Part shown: piece after piece, positions 1 through 6,423 of the stretch
Layout of the letters: each line of letters starts with the position of its first letter
Position numbering within the stretch: the stretch's first letter is position 1
Assembly: GCA_046261875.1 (NCBI GenBank)
Contig: JBHENW010000085.1
Coordinates: 1 to 12,759, forward strand
DNA from: JBHENW01 sp046261875
GTDB lineage: Bacteria > Acidobacteriota > Thermoanaerobaculia > UBA5066 > Gp7-AA6
Direction of reading: 5' to 3'
DNA length: 12,759 bases
Notes under the pieces: generated by a model
Seen by the model: the letters and a program-made list of their open reading frames with translations, nothing else
Told to the model about the DNA's origin: nothing
The model's database searches: none
Made by a program: the position numbers and the translations under genes

Positions 1-197
1 TTGCCCCCGCCGAGGGTCACCAGGTACTCGCCGCGCTTGATGCGCGCCGGGTTCGGCGGGCCCTGGGGCGCGGCTTTCAGAGCGGTGGGCTTGGGCGTCG
101 CCTGCGCGTCCGCGTCGCGCGACGCGATGACCATTAGGGCCGCGAAAATCGGAAGAGAGAGCAGCGGCAGGATTCGGCGAACCTTAGAGCGCGACAT
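1..197 (-). CDS. Secreted c-type cytochrome-like protein, N-terminal part only
   Basis: The gene runs off the left edge, so only 65 codons are visible. The ATG at 197 follows a strong GGAGGA ribosome site. Residues 1-32 form a typical Sec signal peptide: basic MSRSKVRR, a hydrophobic run LPLLSLPIFAALMVIA, then a cleavable DADAQA. The mature part is proline/alanine-rich and then reads RIKRGEYLVTLGGG, with the next codon starting AA. In many periplasmic c-type cytochromes a similar 'G-x-Y-L-V-x-x-G-G-C/G-N' segment leads straight into the haem-binding CxxCH ('NDCHTP'). The haem motif itself lies outside the window, so cytochrome identity is inferred from this short lead-in. The gene is divergent from the dienelactone hydrolase gene. 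If correct, the product is a periplasmic electron carrier. Confidence 0.6.
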   Translation of the reverse strand, partial: MSRSKVRRILPLLSLPIFAALMVIASRDADAQATPKPTALKAAPQGPPNPARIKRGEYLVTLGGG

Positions 198-261
198 CCA
201 GTCCTCCTCGTATTGGATCGATCGGATGACTTACGTGCCGGGTGCTGATTTTCGGGTGCCG

Positions 262-290
262 AGTGTACGGGTCGGGACCGCGGGGAGCAA
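262..290 (-). promoter_or_regulatory. Possible sigma70-type promoter for the cytochrome-like gene
   Basis: On the minus strand TTGCTC (290-285) and TACACT (267-262) are separated by 17 nt, about 65 nt before the ATG at 197. The match is partial (3/6 and 4/6 to consensus) and the call is a guess from spacing. Confidence 0.25.
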
Positions 291-293
291 CAC

Positions 294-299
294 TAGAAT
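294..299 (+). promoter_or_regulatory. Possible -10 element (TAGAAT) of the dienelactone hydrolase gene
   Basis: TAGAAT matches the -10 consensus at 5 of 6 positions in an otherwise GC-rich spacer and lies 32 nt before the ATG at 332. No convincing -35 is seen 16-18 nt upstream. Similar hexamers precede several other genes in this window. Confidence 0.35.
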
Positions 300-331
300 G
301 CGATCTTCTCGCGCACCCCGAGGAGGTGTCC

Positions 332-1255
332 ATGCGCGCAGCCATCGTGTTGTCCGTTCTGTTTTCCCTCGCGCCCGGCTCCGCCTTCGGGCAGGGGCAT
401 CACCACGGGAGCCCTCCCGCCGCGACGCCGGCCGTGACCCCGCGTTCCGAGGCGGCCCCCGCGGCCCCCGCGCCGAAAGACAAGAAACTTCCGGCGGCCG
501 AGGAGACCGCGAAGGCCGCCCTCGGGAAGTCTCCGCGACACGGCGAGTACGTGGACGTGAAGCGGCCGGGCGTCGGCGCCCCGATCCACACCTGGGTCGT
601 TTATCCCGAGCGCAAGGAGAAAGCCGGGGTCGTGCTCGTCATCCACGAGATCTACGGACTCACCGACTGGATACGCGCCGTGGCCGACCAGCTCGCGCGG
701 GAGGGGTTCATCGCGGTCGCCCCGGATCTGATCTCCGGACTGGGGCCGGGTGGGGGAGGCACGCAGTCCGCCGCGAGCCGGGACGACGTCGTCAAGCTCG
801 TTCGCGGGCTTTCCAACGCGGAGGCGCATGCGCGCCTCGACGCCGTGCGCGACTATGCGATCAAGCTTCCGGCGGCCAATGGACGCAGCGCGACGATCGG
901 TTTCTGCTGGGGCGGCGCGCGGAGCTTCGATTACGCGGCGGCGCAGCCGGGACTCGATGCGGCCGTCGTGTACTACGGCACGTCACCGGAGGCCGGCGGG
1001 TACGCGCGCATCCAGGCGCCGGTCCTCGGTCTCTACGGCGGCGACGACGCGCGCGTCAACGCGACCATCCCGCCGGCGGAAGCGGAGATGAAGAAGCTCG
1101 GCAAGGCTTACGAGCCGCACGTGTACGAAGGAGCCGGGCACGGGTTCCTGCGGGCGCAGGGAGGCCGGGAGGGCGCGAACCGGAAAGCGACGCAGCAGGC
1201 CTGGCCGCGCACGGTGGCCTTTCTGAAGCAGCATTTGTCCAGGGGAGGAGGTTAG
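332..1255 (+). CDS. Secreted dienelactone hydrolase family protein
   Basis: A 307-residue alpha/beta hydrolase with an export signal. I start it at the ATG at 332 because GAGGAGG lies just upstream and residues 1-21 (MRAAIVLSVLFSLAPGSAFG-Q) form a signal peptide; an in-frame start at 242 would bury that signal. A His/Pro/Ala-rich linker (about 22-60) precedes the catalytic domain. That domain shows HEIYGL (105-110, oxyanion region), the nucleophile elbow GFCWGG with Cys192, YGGDDARV with Asp239 and GAGHGF with His270. This is the Cys-Asp-His triad of the dienelactone hydrolase family, which hydrolyses lactone and ester bonds; members outside chloroaromatic degradation have mostly unknown substrates. 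The gene stands alone, and its TAG overlaps the stop of the convergent desaturase gene. The family is secure; substrate and periplasmic location are inferred. Confidence 0.9.
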   Translation: MRAAIVLSVLFSLAPGSAFGQGHHHGSPPAATPAVTPRSEAAPAAPAPKDKKLPAAEETAKAALGKSPRHGEYVDVKRPGVGAPIHTWVVYPERKEKAGVVLVIHEIYGLTDWIRAVADQLAREGFIAVAPDLISGLGPGGGGTQSAASRDDVVKLVRGLSNAEAHARLDAVRDYAIKLPAANGRSATIGFCWGGARSFDYAAAQPGLDAAVVYYGTSPEAGGYARIQAPVLGLYGGDDARVNATIPPAEAEMKKLGKAYEPHVYEGAGHGFLRAQGGREGANRKATQQAWPRTVAFLKQHLSRGGG

Positions 1256-2277
1256 CCCGCGAGTCCCCAGTCGCTGTGGGGGGGGCGGTTGTCCACGAAC
1301 CAGGCGCGCAGCAGCTGGCCGTAGCTCACGGGCTTCCAGCCGATCGAGTCGAAGAAGGGGCGCAGCGCGAAGTGCAGCCGGCGCAGGTTGTAGAAGGGCA
1401 CGCCGGTGAAGTAATGGTGCTCGAGGTGATAGGCGGAGTAGAGGTAGCAGAAGTCCCACCACCGTGAGGGCTTCAGGACCGAGCCCCACTTCGCCGGGTC
1501 ATCCGGATCGATCGCATAGTGCTGGCCCAGGCGGTTGAGCGCGAAGGCGATCGGGAATATGAGGAAGACGGGGACGAGGTACACCCGCGAGAGCACCGCG
1601 AAGCCGCCGATCGCGAGGAGGGCGGCCATGATCCCGACGTGGAGGAGGATGGTTGCGAGGCGCTCGCCGGCGATGCGCCTTTGCAGGGTCGGCGGATAGC
1701 TCGCCGTTTCCTGGCGGGCGGCCCGGAAGTAGATCGGGAAGAGCGCGGGCGTGAAGTACAGGAACTTGTACCAGCGCGCGTTGATCTTCGGCGAGAGGTA
1801 GTGGCGCTTGGGATCGGCCACGGGGTCGCCGAGCTCGGCATGGTGCGTCAGGTGCCACCGCGTGAACTGGAGCGCCGAGATCCCGGAGGGGATGGCGTAG
1901 AGGAGGCCGAGGGCTCTTTCGGCGCGCGGGCGCGGGTGGTCCCAGACGGTCCGGTGCACGACCTCGTGCAGCAGCACGGTGAAATTGAAGACCGTGAAGC
2001 CCGAGATCAGGGCCGCCGGGATCCAGATCCAGGGCTGCGGAAAAACCCACGCGGCGGCTGAGGCCGCCAGGAGCAGCAGGAACTGCCGGACCGTGATCGC
2101 GAAGTGCTTCCGAGGCTCCTTGCGGTGAAGCTCCCGGAGCAGCTCGTGGGGGACCGCCTGGGCCAGCCGGCGGCGCAGCTCCCGCGAGGCGTTGGGCCAG
2201 TGATGGTCGCCTCCCGTCGGGGGAATCTCCTCCGGGCGGGTGAGAGGGCCGGGCTCGGCGAGAGGGTTGGCGCTCAT
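1252..2277 (-). CDS. Membrane fatty acid desaturase/hydroxylase-type di-iron protein
   Basis: A 341-residue integral membrane protein with the three histidine clusters of the membrane desaturase superfamily: HEVVH (104-108), HLTHH (142-146) and HLEHH (284-288). His253 in LGQHY may be an extra ligand. These bind a di-iron centre that uses O2 to desaturate or hydroxylate lipid chains or carotenoids. Hydrophobic segments lie near 64-80, 84-103, 121-136, 206-228 and 231-248, so the His boxes face the cytoplasm in the usual arrangement. No reductase or ferredoxin gene is adjacent. The gene follows mgtE on the same strand after 46 bp. The ATG at 2277 has no clear ribosome site but is preceded by TAGACT 10 nt upstream, hinting at its own near-leaderless transcript. 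Fatty acid versus carotenoid substrate cannot be settled from sequence. Confidence 0.88.
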   Translation of the reverse strand: MSANPLAEPGPLTRPEEIPPTGGDHHWPNASRELRRRLAQAVPHELLRELHRKEPRKHFAITVRQFLLLLAASAAAWVFPQPWIWIPAALISGFTVFNFTVLLHEVVHRTVWDHPRPRAERALGLLYAIPSGISALQFTRWHLTHHAELGDPVADPKRHYLSPKINARWYKFLYFTPALFPIYFRAARQETASYPPTLQRRIAGERLATILLHVGIMAALLAIGGFAVLSRVYLVPVFLIFPIAFALNRLGQHYAIDPDDPAKWGSVLKPSRWWDFCYLYSAYHLEHHYFTGVPFYNLRRLHFALRPFFDSIGWKPVSYGQLLRAWFVDNRPPHSDWGLAG

Positions 2278-2287
2278 GGACCAGCCA

Positions 2288-2293
2288 AGTCTA
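2288..2293 (-). promoter_or_regulatory. Possible -10 element (TAGACT) of the desaturase gene
   Basis: TAGACT on the minus strand ends 10 nt before the desaturase ATG at 2277. A second TAGACT sits at 2315-2310, 22 bp further upstream and just outside the mgtE stop. No good -35 is visible. Confidence 0.3.
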
Positions 2294-2323
2294 AACCGGC
2301 CGGAACCGCAGTCTATTCTCCGG

Positions 2324-3679
2324 CTACAGTCCCAGCACCGCCCCGGCGACCACGAAATAGATGAAGAGGCCCGTGGCGTCCACGAGGGTCGTGATCATCG
2401 GGGCGGACATCACCGTCGGGTCGATGCCGAGCCGCTGCGCCAGGATGGGGACCATCGCCCCGACGACGTTCGCCCAGGCGCAGATGCCCAGCACGGAGAG
2501 ACCCACGGCGACGCCGGTCGGCGCGGAAAACCCCATCAGGAGGGCGAAGATGAACCCGAACACGGCGAGCATGGTTCCGAGCAGGAGCCCGCTCGTCGCC
2601 TCCCGCAGGAAGACCCGCATGGTCGAGCGGGGCCGGATCTCTCCCAGCGCGAGCCCACGTATGACGGTCGCGACCGTCTGCGAGCCCGCGTTGCCGCCCG
2701 TCCCGATCAAAAGCGGAATGAAGAACGCCAGCGCGACGACCTTCGTCAGGTGGCCCTCGAAGTGGCGCAGGACGAGGCCCGTGGCCGTGGAAGCTCCGAA
2801 GAGGAGCATGAGCCAGATGACGCGCTTGCGGACCGTTCGCCAGATCGGCACCGCGAAGTAATTGGACTCGGACTCCTCGTCGGCCGTGACGCCGCCGAGG
2901 TGGAGCAGGTCCTCCGTCTGCTCCTCGATGAGCACGTCGATGACGTCGTCCACGGTCACGATCCCAACGAGGTGGTTCTCGTCGTCCACGACGGGGATCG
3001 CGTGCACGTCGTACTTCGACACCATGCGGGCGACCTCTTCCTGGGGCGTGTCGGCCCGCACGGTCATCGTGCGCCGCTCCATGAGATCGGCGATCTTCTT
3101 TTCGGGGTTGGCGGGGAACAGCCGCCGCAGCGGCACGTATCCGATCAAATGGTCGTGATCGTCCAGGACGTAGAGGGACTGAACGGTCTCGACCTCCGGG
3201 TCGATCCGACGCAGGTGCTGGAGCGTTTCGGCCACGGTCCATTCCGGGCGGATCTTCGCGAACTTCTCCGACATGAGACGGCCCGCCGTGCGCGGCGCGT
3301 GTCGCAGGAGGCGCTGGGCCTCGGCGGCGTCGCGCGGGGACATGCGCGCGAGGAGCAGCTCGCGCTGGCGCTGCGGGAGGTGCTCGAGGAGGAAGGTGAC
3401 CTCGTCGCCAGGCATCCGATCGAGGAGAGGCCCGAGCTTCTCCGGCGAGGCCGTATGAAGCACGAGGCGGAGCGTTTCTCCGTTGAGCTCCGAGAGGACG
3501 GGGGCGCCCCGATCAGACGGGAGCGACTCGAAGAGGATCAGCCGATCTTCACGCGGAAGGTCGTCGAGGATCTCCGCAATGTCGGCCGGATGAAGCTCCC
3601 GCACCGCATCGGCGAGCTGTTGCGGGTTCTCGCGGATCATCTCCTCGATGTCCGGAGCGATGAGCTTGGCGACCGACAT
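2324..3679 (-). CDS. mgtE: Magnesium transporter MgtE
   Basis: A 451-residue MgtE-type Mg2+ channel of full family length. Residues about 1-130 are the alpha-helical MgtE N domain (repeats such as LHPADIAEILDDLP). Residues about 135-255 hold two CBS domains (LYVLDDHDHLIGYVPL and HAIPVVDDENHLVGIV), which sense cytoplasmic Mg2+ and gate the pore. A connecting helix leads to five transmembrane helices from about 285 onward. The pore signature GTGGNAGSQ (326-334) and the ion-site segment LVDATG with Asp434 (equivalent to Asp432 of the Thermus protein) are intact, so the channel should work. The ATG at 3679 gives the normal N terminus but lacks a strong ribosome site. The leader is under 100 bp before the divergent gene at 3777, too short for an Mg2+ riboswitch, and none is seen. 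The desaturase gene follows on the same strand. Confidence 0.97.
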   Translation of the reverse strand: MSVAKLIAPDIEEMIRENPQQLADAVRELHPADIAEILDDLPREDRLILFESLPSDRGAPVLSELNGETLRLVLHTASPEKLGPLLDRMPGDEVTFLLEHLPQRQRELLLARMSPRDAAEAQRLLRHAPRTAGRLMSEKFAKIRPEWTVAETLQHLRRIDPEVETVQSLYVLDDHDHLIGYVPLRRLFPANPEKKIADLMERRTMTVRADTPQEEVARMVSKYDVHAIPVVDDENHLVGIVTVDDVIDVLIEEQTEDLLHLGGVTADEESESNYFAVPIWRTVRKRVIWLMLLFGASTATGLVLRHFEGHLTKVVALAFFIPLLIGTGGNAGSQTVATVIRGLALGEIRPRSTMRVFLREATSGLLLGTMLAVFGFIFALLMGFSAPTGVAVGLSVLGICAWANVVGAMVPILAQRLGIDPTVMSAPMITTLVDATGLFIYFVVAGAVLGL

Positions 3680-3776
3680 GGCGATGGAAGTGAACGCATT
3701 GTGCCATGCGCGACCCGGCGCTTCGGTACGGGAATATCGAACCGCCGGTTCCGTTCCTCTCGGAAAAGGGGGTTCC

Positions 3777-4193
3777 GTGCGCCGAGTCCAGACGATTCTC
3801 TTCTCGGTCTTCCTGCTCGCCTTCTCCGCCGCTTTGCTTCCGGCGTCCCCGATGTCGGATTTTCAGGCGAGGCTGGCGCAGACCCAGTGGAACATCCAGA
3901 TTGTCGAGGGGCTCGTCAAACGTCAGCGCGCCTCGCGGCGCGAGGCGTCCGCTCCCGAGTCGATCGAGTCCTTCCTCCAGCTCCTGGCGGAGAACGTCGG
4001 GGCTCTGACGGCGTTTTCCTCCTCGAAGGTGACCGACGAACAGTCTCGCGTCATCGCGGAGGGGATCCGGACGATCGCCGGGGAGCTCCGCGACCTGACC
4101 GCGCTCATCTCGCATCGCGGCTTCTCGAGCGCCGCGGCGGAGGCTCAGAGGCTGGAGACGACCTGCCGCGTGGCGATCGCCGATACGGACTGA
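3777..4193 (+). CDS. Small exported helical protein of unknown function
   Basis: A 138-residue protein that I do not recognise. The GTG at 3777 is chosen because AAGGGGG precedes it and it begins a clean signal peptide (basic RR, hydrophobic TILFSVFLLAFSAALLPA, cleavage near residue 24). The mature protein looks all-helical, with four segments near 27-52, 60-80, 86-112 and 115-134 and little aromatic content. The last helix, AAEAQRLETTCRVAIAD, sits where cytochrome c'/b562-like bundles carry CxxCH, but there is only one Cys (130) and no haem motif. It may therefore be a haemless four-helix-bundle periplasmic protein; this fold guess is weak. It is divergent from mgtE and converges on the DUF5818-like gene with 5 bp between stops. 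Confidence 0.72.
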   Translation: MRRVQTILFSVFLLAFSAALLPASPMSDFQARLAQTQWNIQIVEGLVKRQRASRREASAPESIESFLQLLAENVGALTAFSSSKVTDEQSRVIAEGIRTIAGELRDLTALISHRGFSSAAAEAQRLETTCRVAIADTD

Positions 4194-4198
4194 TCCCG

Positions 4199-4543
4199 CT
4201 ACTTCTTCGCGGCCATCGAGGTGACCTCGATGGTGTTGTTCTCCTTGATGAGCTTCCCCTTCACGACAACTTCCTGCCCGGCCATCCCCGCGGCTCCTTT
4301 CTGGTCGGAGAGGATGTAGATCTTCTGATCGCTCGTGTCGTACAGAGCCCACCGCGCGCCGCGCTTGACGCAGCTCTCGGCGCAGCTCTTGTGCTCCGCC
4401 TTGGCGCCCTTGGCGCCGCAGTTCTCGTCCGTGACCCAACCGGTCCAGCTGCCGCCTCCGCCCCCGTGATCGTGAGAGAGAAGGCTCGCCGGCGCGAGCA
4501 GGCTCACGGCAAGCAGGAGGATTCCCGCCAGGGGCTTCTTCAT
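4199..4543 (-). CDS. Small secreted DUF5818-like protein
   Basis: A 114-residue exported protein. The ATG at 4543 is supported by GGAAGGAG upstream and by the signal peptide it begins (MKKPLAGILLLAVSLLAPAS). After a HDHGGGGG stretch comes WTGWVTDENCGAKGA (33-47), then H51, C54 and C58, and a beta-rich half ending YILSDQKGAAGMAGQEVVVK and TIEVTSMA. The 'GW-x-x-D-x-x-C-G-A-K-G-A' start followed by a beta-barrel-like tail resembles small secreted proteins I associate with Acidobacteriota (DUF5818 type); their function is unknown. The Cys42/His51/Cys54/Cys58 set could bind a metal or form a disulfide. It has its own probable promoter (TAAGAT at 4593-4588) in the 73-bp gap to the divergent glycerate kinase gene. 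Confidence 0.82.
   Translation of the reverse strand: MKKPLAGILLLAVSLLAPASLLSHDHGGGGGSWTGWVTDENCGAKGAKAEHKSCAESCVKRGARWALYDTSDQKIYILSDQKGAAGMAGQEVVVKGKLIKENNTIEVTSMAAKK
4213..4242 (+). terminator. Perfect 10-bp inverted repeat, possible terminator between convergent genes
   Basis: CCATCGAGGT (4213-4222), one base, then ACCTCGATGG (4224-4233) form a perfect hairpin (effective loop GTGAC-like). On the plus strand it lies 19 nt after the stop of the 138-residue gene and is followed by TGTTGTTCT, a partly T-rich tract. It also encodes the last residues of the convergent DUF5818-like protein, so the symmetry may be partly constrained by coding. Confidence 0.4.
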
Positions 4544-4587
4544 GATGCTGATCTCCTTCCGTTGACGTCCGAAGATTCGGGAGCCAC

Positions 4588-4593
4588 ATCTTA
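4588..4593 (-). promoter_or_regulatory. Possible -10 element (TAAGAT) of the DUF5818-like gene
   Basis: TAAGAT on the minus strand, within TACTAAGAT, lies 44 nt before the ATG at 4543. It would leave a leader of about 38 nt that contains the GGAAGGAG ribosome site. The -35 region (TCGAAG at 17 nt) is weak. Confidence 0.35.
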
Positions 4594-4616
4594 GTACGCG
4601 GAAGGGACGACTTCGA

Positions 4617-5756
4617 TTGAGTACCGGCAACGCCCGCGGAGTTCTCGACGCGCTCTACGCGGCGGCGCTCGCGGCGTGCGACCCGGAAGCCGCCGTCGCG
4701 GCGGCCATGTCGAGCCGGCGCGTGCGCTCGGCCGTCACGCGCGCGCGGCGTCTCGGCCTGTTCGCCCTCGGCAAGGCAGCGGCCGGCATGGCGCGCGGGG
4801 CGGCCGTCCGCGAGGACGAGTCCCTCGTCATCCTGCCGCGCGGCGAACCGGGAAATGCCGGCGCGGGACGCCGGGTCCTGTACGCCGCCCACCCCGAACC
4901 GGATCGCACGAGCGTCGCCGCGGCGAGGGAGGCGGTGCGGTTCTTCCGCCGCTTCGGCCTGCAGGACGTCATCCTCTGCCTCCTTTCCGGCGGAGCCTCC
5001 TCGCTGCTCTGCCTGCCGCGGCCCGGGTTTACCCTGTCGGAGAAGCGGCGCCGCGTTGCGCGCCTGGCCGCCTCCGGCGCCTCCATCGGCGCTCTCAATC
5101 GGCTTCGGACGTCTCTCTCGGCGGTGAAGGGGGGGCGTCTCGGGCGGCAGACGCGCGCGCGTCTCGTCACCCTGGTCCTCTCCGACGTCGCCGGCGACGC
5201 GCCATCTCTGGTCGGGTCCGGGCCGACGATCCGGGGACGCCGCTCGGACGTCGTCGCCGTTGTCGGTCGCAACCGGACGGGTCTTCTGGCCGCGCGTCGC
5301 GAAGCGGAACGGCTCGGGTTGCGCGTCCGCCTCCTGCGCGGAGAGTTGGCGGGGGAAGCCCGGGATGCCGGGACGATGCTCGGCGCGGCCGCCGCCCGGA
5401 TGCCGCGCGGCTCGGTCCTCGTCGCCGGCGGCGAGCCGACCGTCGTGCTCGGGAAGAGCGCCGGCCGCGGCGGGCGGAGCCTCGAGGTGGCGCTCGCCGC
5501 CGCCGTCGTTCTGGAAGGGACGACGGGTATCGTCCTGCTCGCCGCCTCGTCGGACGGTCGCGACGGGAGCTCCGACGCCGCCGGAGCGCTCGTGGACGGG
5601 CAGACGATCGCGAGAGCGCGGCGGAGGGGCCTCGATCCGGAAGCTGCTTTCGAGCGGCACGCGACGGAAGATTTCTTCCGCCGCGCGGGCGGGCTCGTGG
5701 TCACCGGTCCGACCGGGACCAACGTGCGCGACTGGGTCTTCGCGTGCCGGCCGTGA
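4617..5756 (+). CDS. Glycerate 2-kinase (GckA/MOFRL family)
   Basis: A 379-residue cytosolic kinase that converts D-glycerate to 2-phosphoglycerate, feeding glycerate from glyoxylate, serine or sugar-acid breakdown into lower glycolysis. The N-terminal DUF4147-type domain shows FALGKAAAGMA (Lys53, the conserved substrate lysine), LLSGGASSLLCLPRPG (122-137), NRLRTSLSAVKGGRL (161-175) and LSDVAGDAPSLVGSGPT (188-204). The C-terminal MOFRL domain shows AGGEPTVVLG, SSDGRDGSSDAAGALVD (311-327) and TGPTGTNVRD (363-372). All hallmark motifs are intact. It is somewhat shorter than the usual 400-450 residues, mainly in loops of the N-terminal domain. The start is a TTG at 4617, supported by GAAGGG about 10 nt upstream. 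It is divergent from the DUF5818-like gene and 41 bp upstream of the YceI-like gene. Confidence 0.93.
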   Translation: MSTGNARGVLDALYAAALAACDPEAAVAAAMSSRRVRSAVTRARRLGLFALGKAAAGMARGAAVREDESLVILPRGEPGNAGAGRRVLYAAHPEPDRTSVAAAREAVRFFRRFGLQDVILCLLSGGASSLLCLPRPGFTLSEKRRRVARLAASGASIGALNRLRTSLSAVKGGRLGRQTRARLVTLVLSDVAGDAPSLVGSGPTIRGRRSDVVAVVGRNRTGLLAARREAERLGLRVRLLRGELAGEARDAGTMLGAAAARMPRGSVLVAGGEPTVVLGKSAGRGGRSLEVALAAAVVLEGTTGIVLLAASSDGRDGSSDAAGALVDGQTIARARRRGLDPEAAFERHATEDFFRRAGGLVVTGPTGTNVRDWVFACRP

Positions 5757-5781
5757 TCCCGATCCGTCGTGATCCATCCGG

Positions 5782-5787
5782 TATGCT
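5782..5787 (+). promoter_or_regulatory. Possible -10 element (TATGCT) of the YceI-like gene
   Basis: TATGCT ends 10 nt before the preferred ATG at 5798 and contains the alternative in-frame ATG at 5783. Neither ATG has a Shine-Dalgarno sequence, so a near-leaderless transcript starting about 5794 would fit. Confidence 0.3.
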
Positions 5788-5797
5788 CGCGCGCGAC

Positions 5798-6400
5798 ATG
5801 GCGAAGCGTCTGAGACTGCTGCCCGTTCTCTTTTTCGCGGCCGCCGCCGCGGCGGCTCAGCCCCAGGAGGAGCCGCGCGCGTCCCTCCATTACAAGCTCT
5901 CGTCGCTCGGCTCGGTCCTGCGGTGGGAGCTGCCGGCCACCGCCCACACGGTCCGCGGCAACGTCGGCTCCTACCAGGGCACGATCGACGCCGAGCCGGG
6001 ACCGGACGGAACCTGGACCGTCCAGTCGCGGATCGTCGTAGCGGCCGACTCCATGACGACGGGCAACAAGAAGCGGGATCGCATCATGCGGGAGAAGGTG
6101 CTGGAGACCGGTCAGCACCCCGAGATCGTTTTCGAGGCCACGCGGGTCTCGGCGGACCTCGCGCGCTTCCGGTCGGGCGCGCAGTTCAGCGCGAAGGTCA
6201 ACGGCACCCTGACGGTGCGCGGGAAAGCGCTTCCGATCCAGCTACCCGTGGACGTGTACGTCTTCCCCGACCACGTCGTCCTCTCGGGGTCCTTCCCGAT
6301 CCACTGGAAGGAGTACGGTCTGCACGACCCCTCCTTCGGGATCGTGCGGGTCAAGGAGCCGATGAACGTCGCGTTCCGTCTCAGGGCGGTCCCGCAATAG
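5798..6400 (+). CDS. Periplasmic YceI-like (polyisoprenoid-binding-type) protein
   Basis: A 200-residue exported protein. Residues 1-20 are a signal peptide (MAKRLRLLPVLFFAAAAAAA, then QPQ). The rest shows the order of YceI lipocalin-like landmarks: a first strand pair around LHYKLSSLGSVLRWELPATAHTV, then AADSMTTGNKKRDRIMREKV (82-101), HPEIVFEATRV (107-117), NGTLTVRGKALPIQLPV (135-151) and PIHWKEYGLHDPSFGI (167-182). YceI proteins bind an amphiphilic chain such as an isoprenoid in a beta-barrel and are often linked to stress or quinone metabolism; the exact ligand here is unknown. The ATG at 5798 gives the most compact signal peptide, while the one at 5783 is possible. The gene lies between glycerate kinase and the radical SAM gene, with no clear functional tie to either. 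Confidence 0.88.
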   Translation: MAKRLRLLPVLFFAAAAAAAQPQEEPRASLHYKLSSLGSVLRWELPATAHTVRGNVGSYQGTIDAEPGPDGTWTVQSRIVVAADSMTTGNKKRDRIMREKVLETGQHPEIVFEATRVSADLARFRSGAQFSAKVNGTLTVRGKALPIQLPVDVYVFPDHVVLSGSFPIHWKEYGLHDPSFGIVRVKEPMNVAFRLRAVPQ

Positions 6401-6405
6401 CAGGA

Positions 6406-6411
6406 TAGAAT
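6406..6411 (+). promoter_or_regulatory. Possible -10 element (TAGAAT) of the radical SAM operon
   Basis: TAGAAT ends 12 nt before the ATG at 6424, in the 23-bp gap after the YceI-like gene. There is no Shine-Dalgarno sequence before this ATG, so a leader of only about 5 nt is possible. No recognisable -35. Confidence 0.35.
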
Positions 6412-6423
6412 CAGCGGTTCGGC

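Noticed and set aside
242..331. N-terminal extension of the dienelactone hydrolase to position 242
   Set aside because: It lacks a ribosome site and would place the signal peptide 30 residues inside the protein; ATG 332 has GAGGAGG.
1..1467. A 488-codon open frame on the plus strand starting at the left edge
   Set aside because: It is Arg/Gly-rich shadow sequence crossing three real genes with signal peptides and catalytic motifs in other frames; long accidental frames are normal at this GC content.
3680..3776. Mg2+-sensing riboswitch ahead of mgtE
   Set aside because: The spacer to the divergent gene is under 100 bp and no elaborate hairpin set is visible.
2240..4594. A 784-codon plus-strand open frame antisense to mgtE
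   Set aside because: Composition is charged and low in hydrophobic residues, with no motif, while the opposite strand encodes a complete MgtE; judged a GC-driven shadow.
4544..4630. N-terminal extension of the DUF5818-like protein to 4630
   Set aside because: It would overlap the divergent glycerate kinase start and hide the signal peptide; ATG 4543 has GGAAGGAG.
3549..5777. A 742-codon minus-strand open frame spanning four genes
   Set aside because: It overlaps mgtE, two small exported proteins and glycerate kinase out of frame and shows no recognisable domain.
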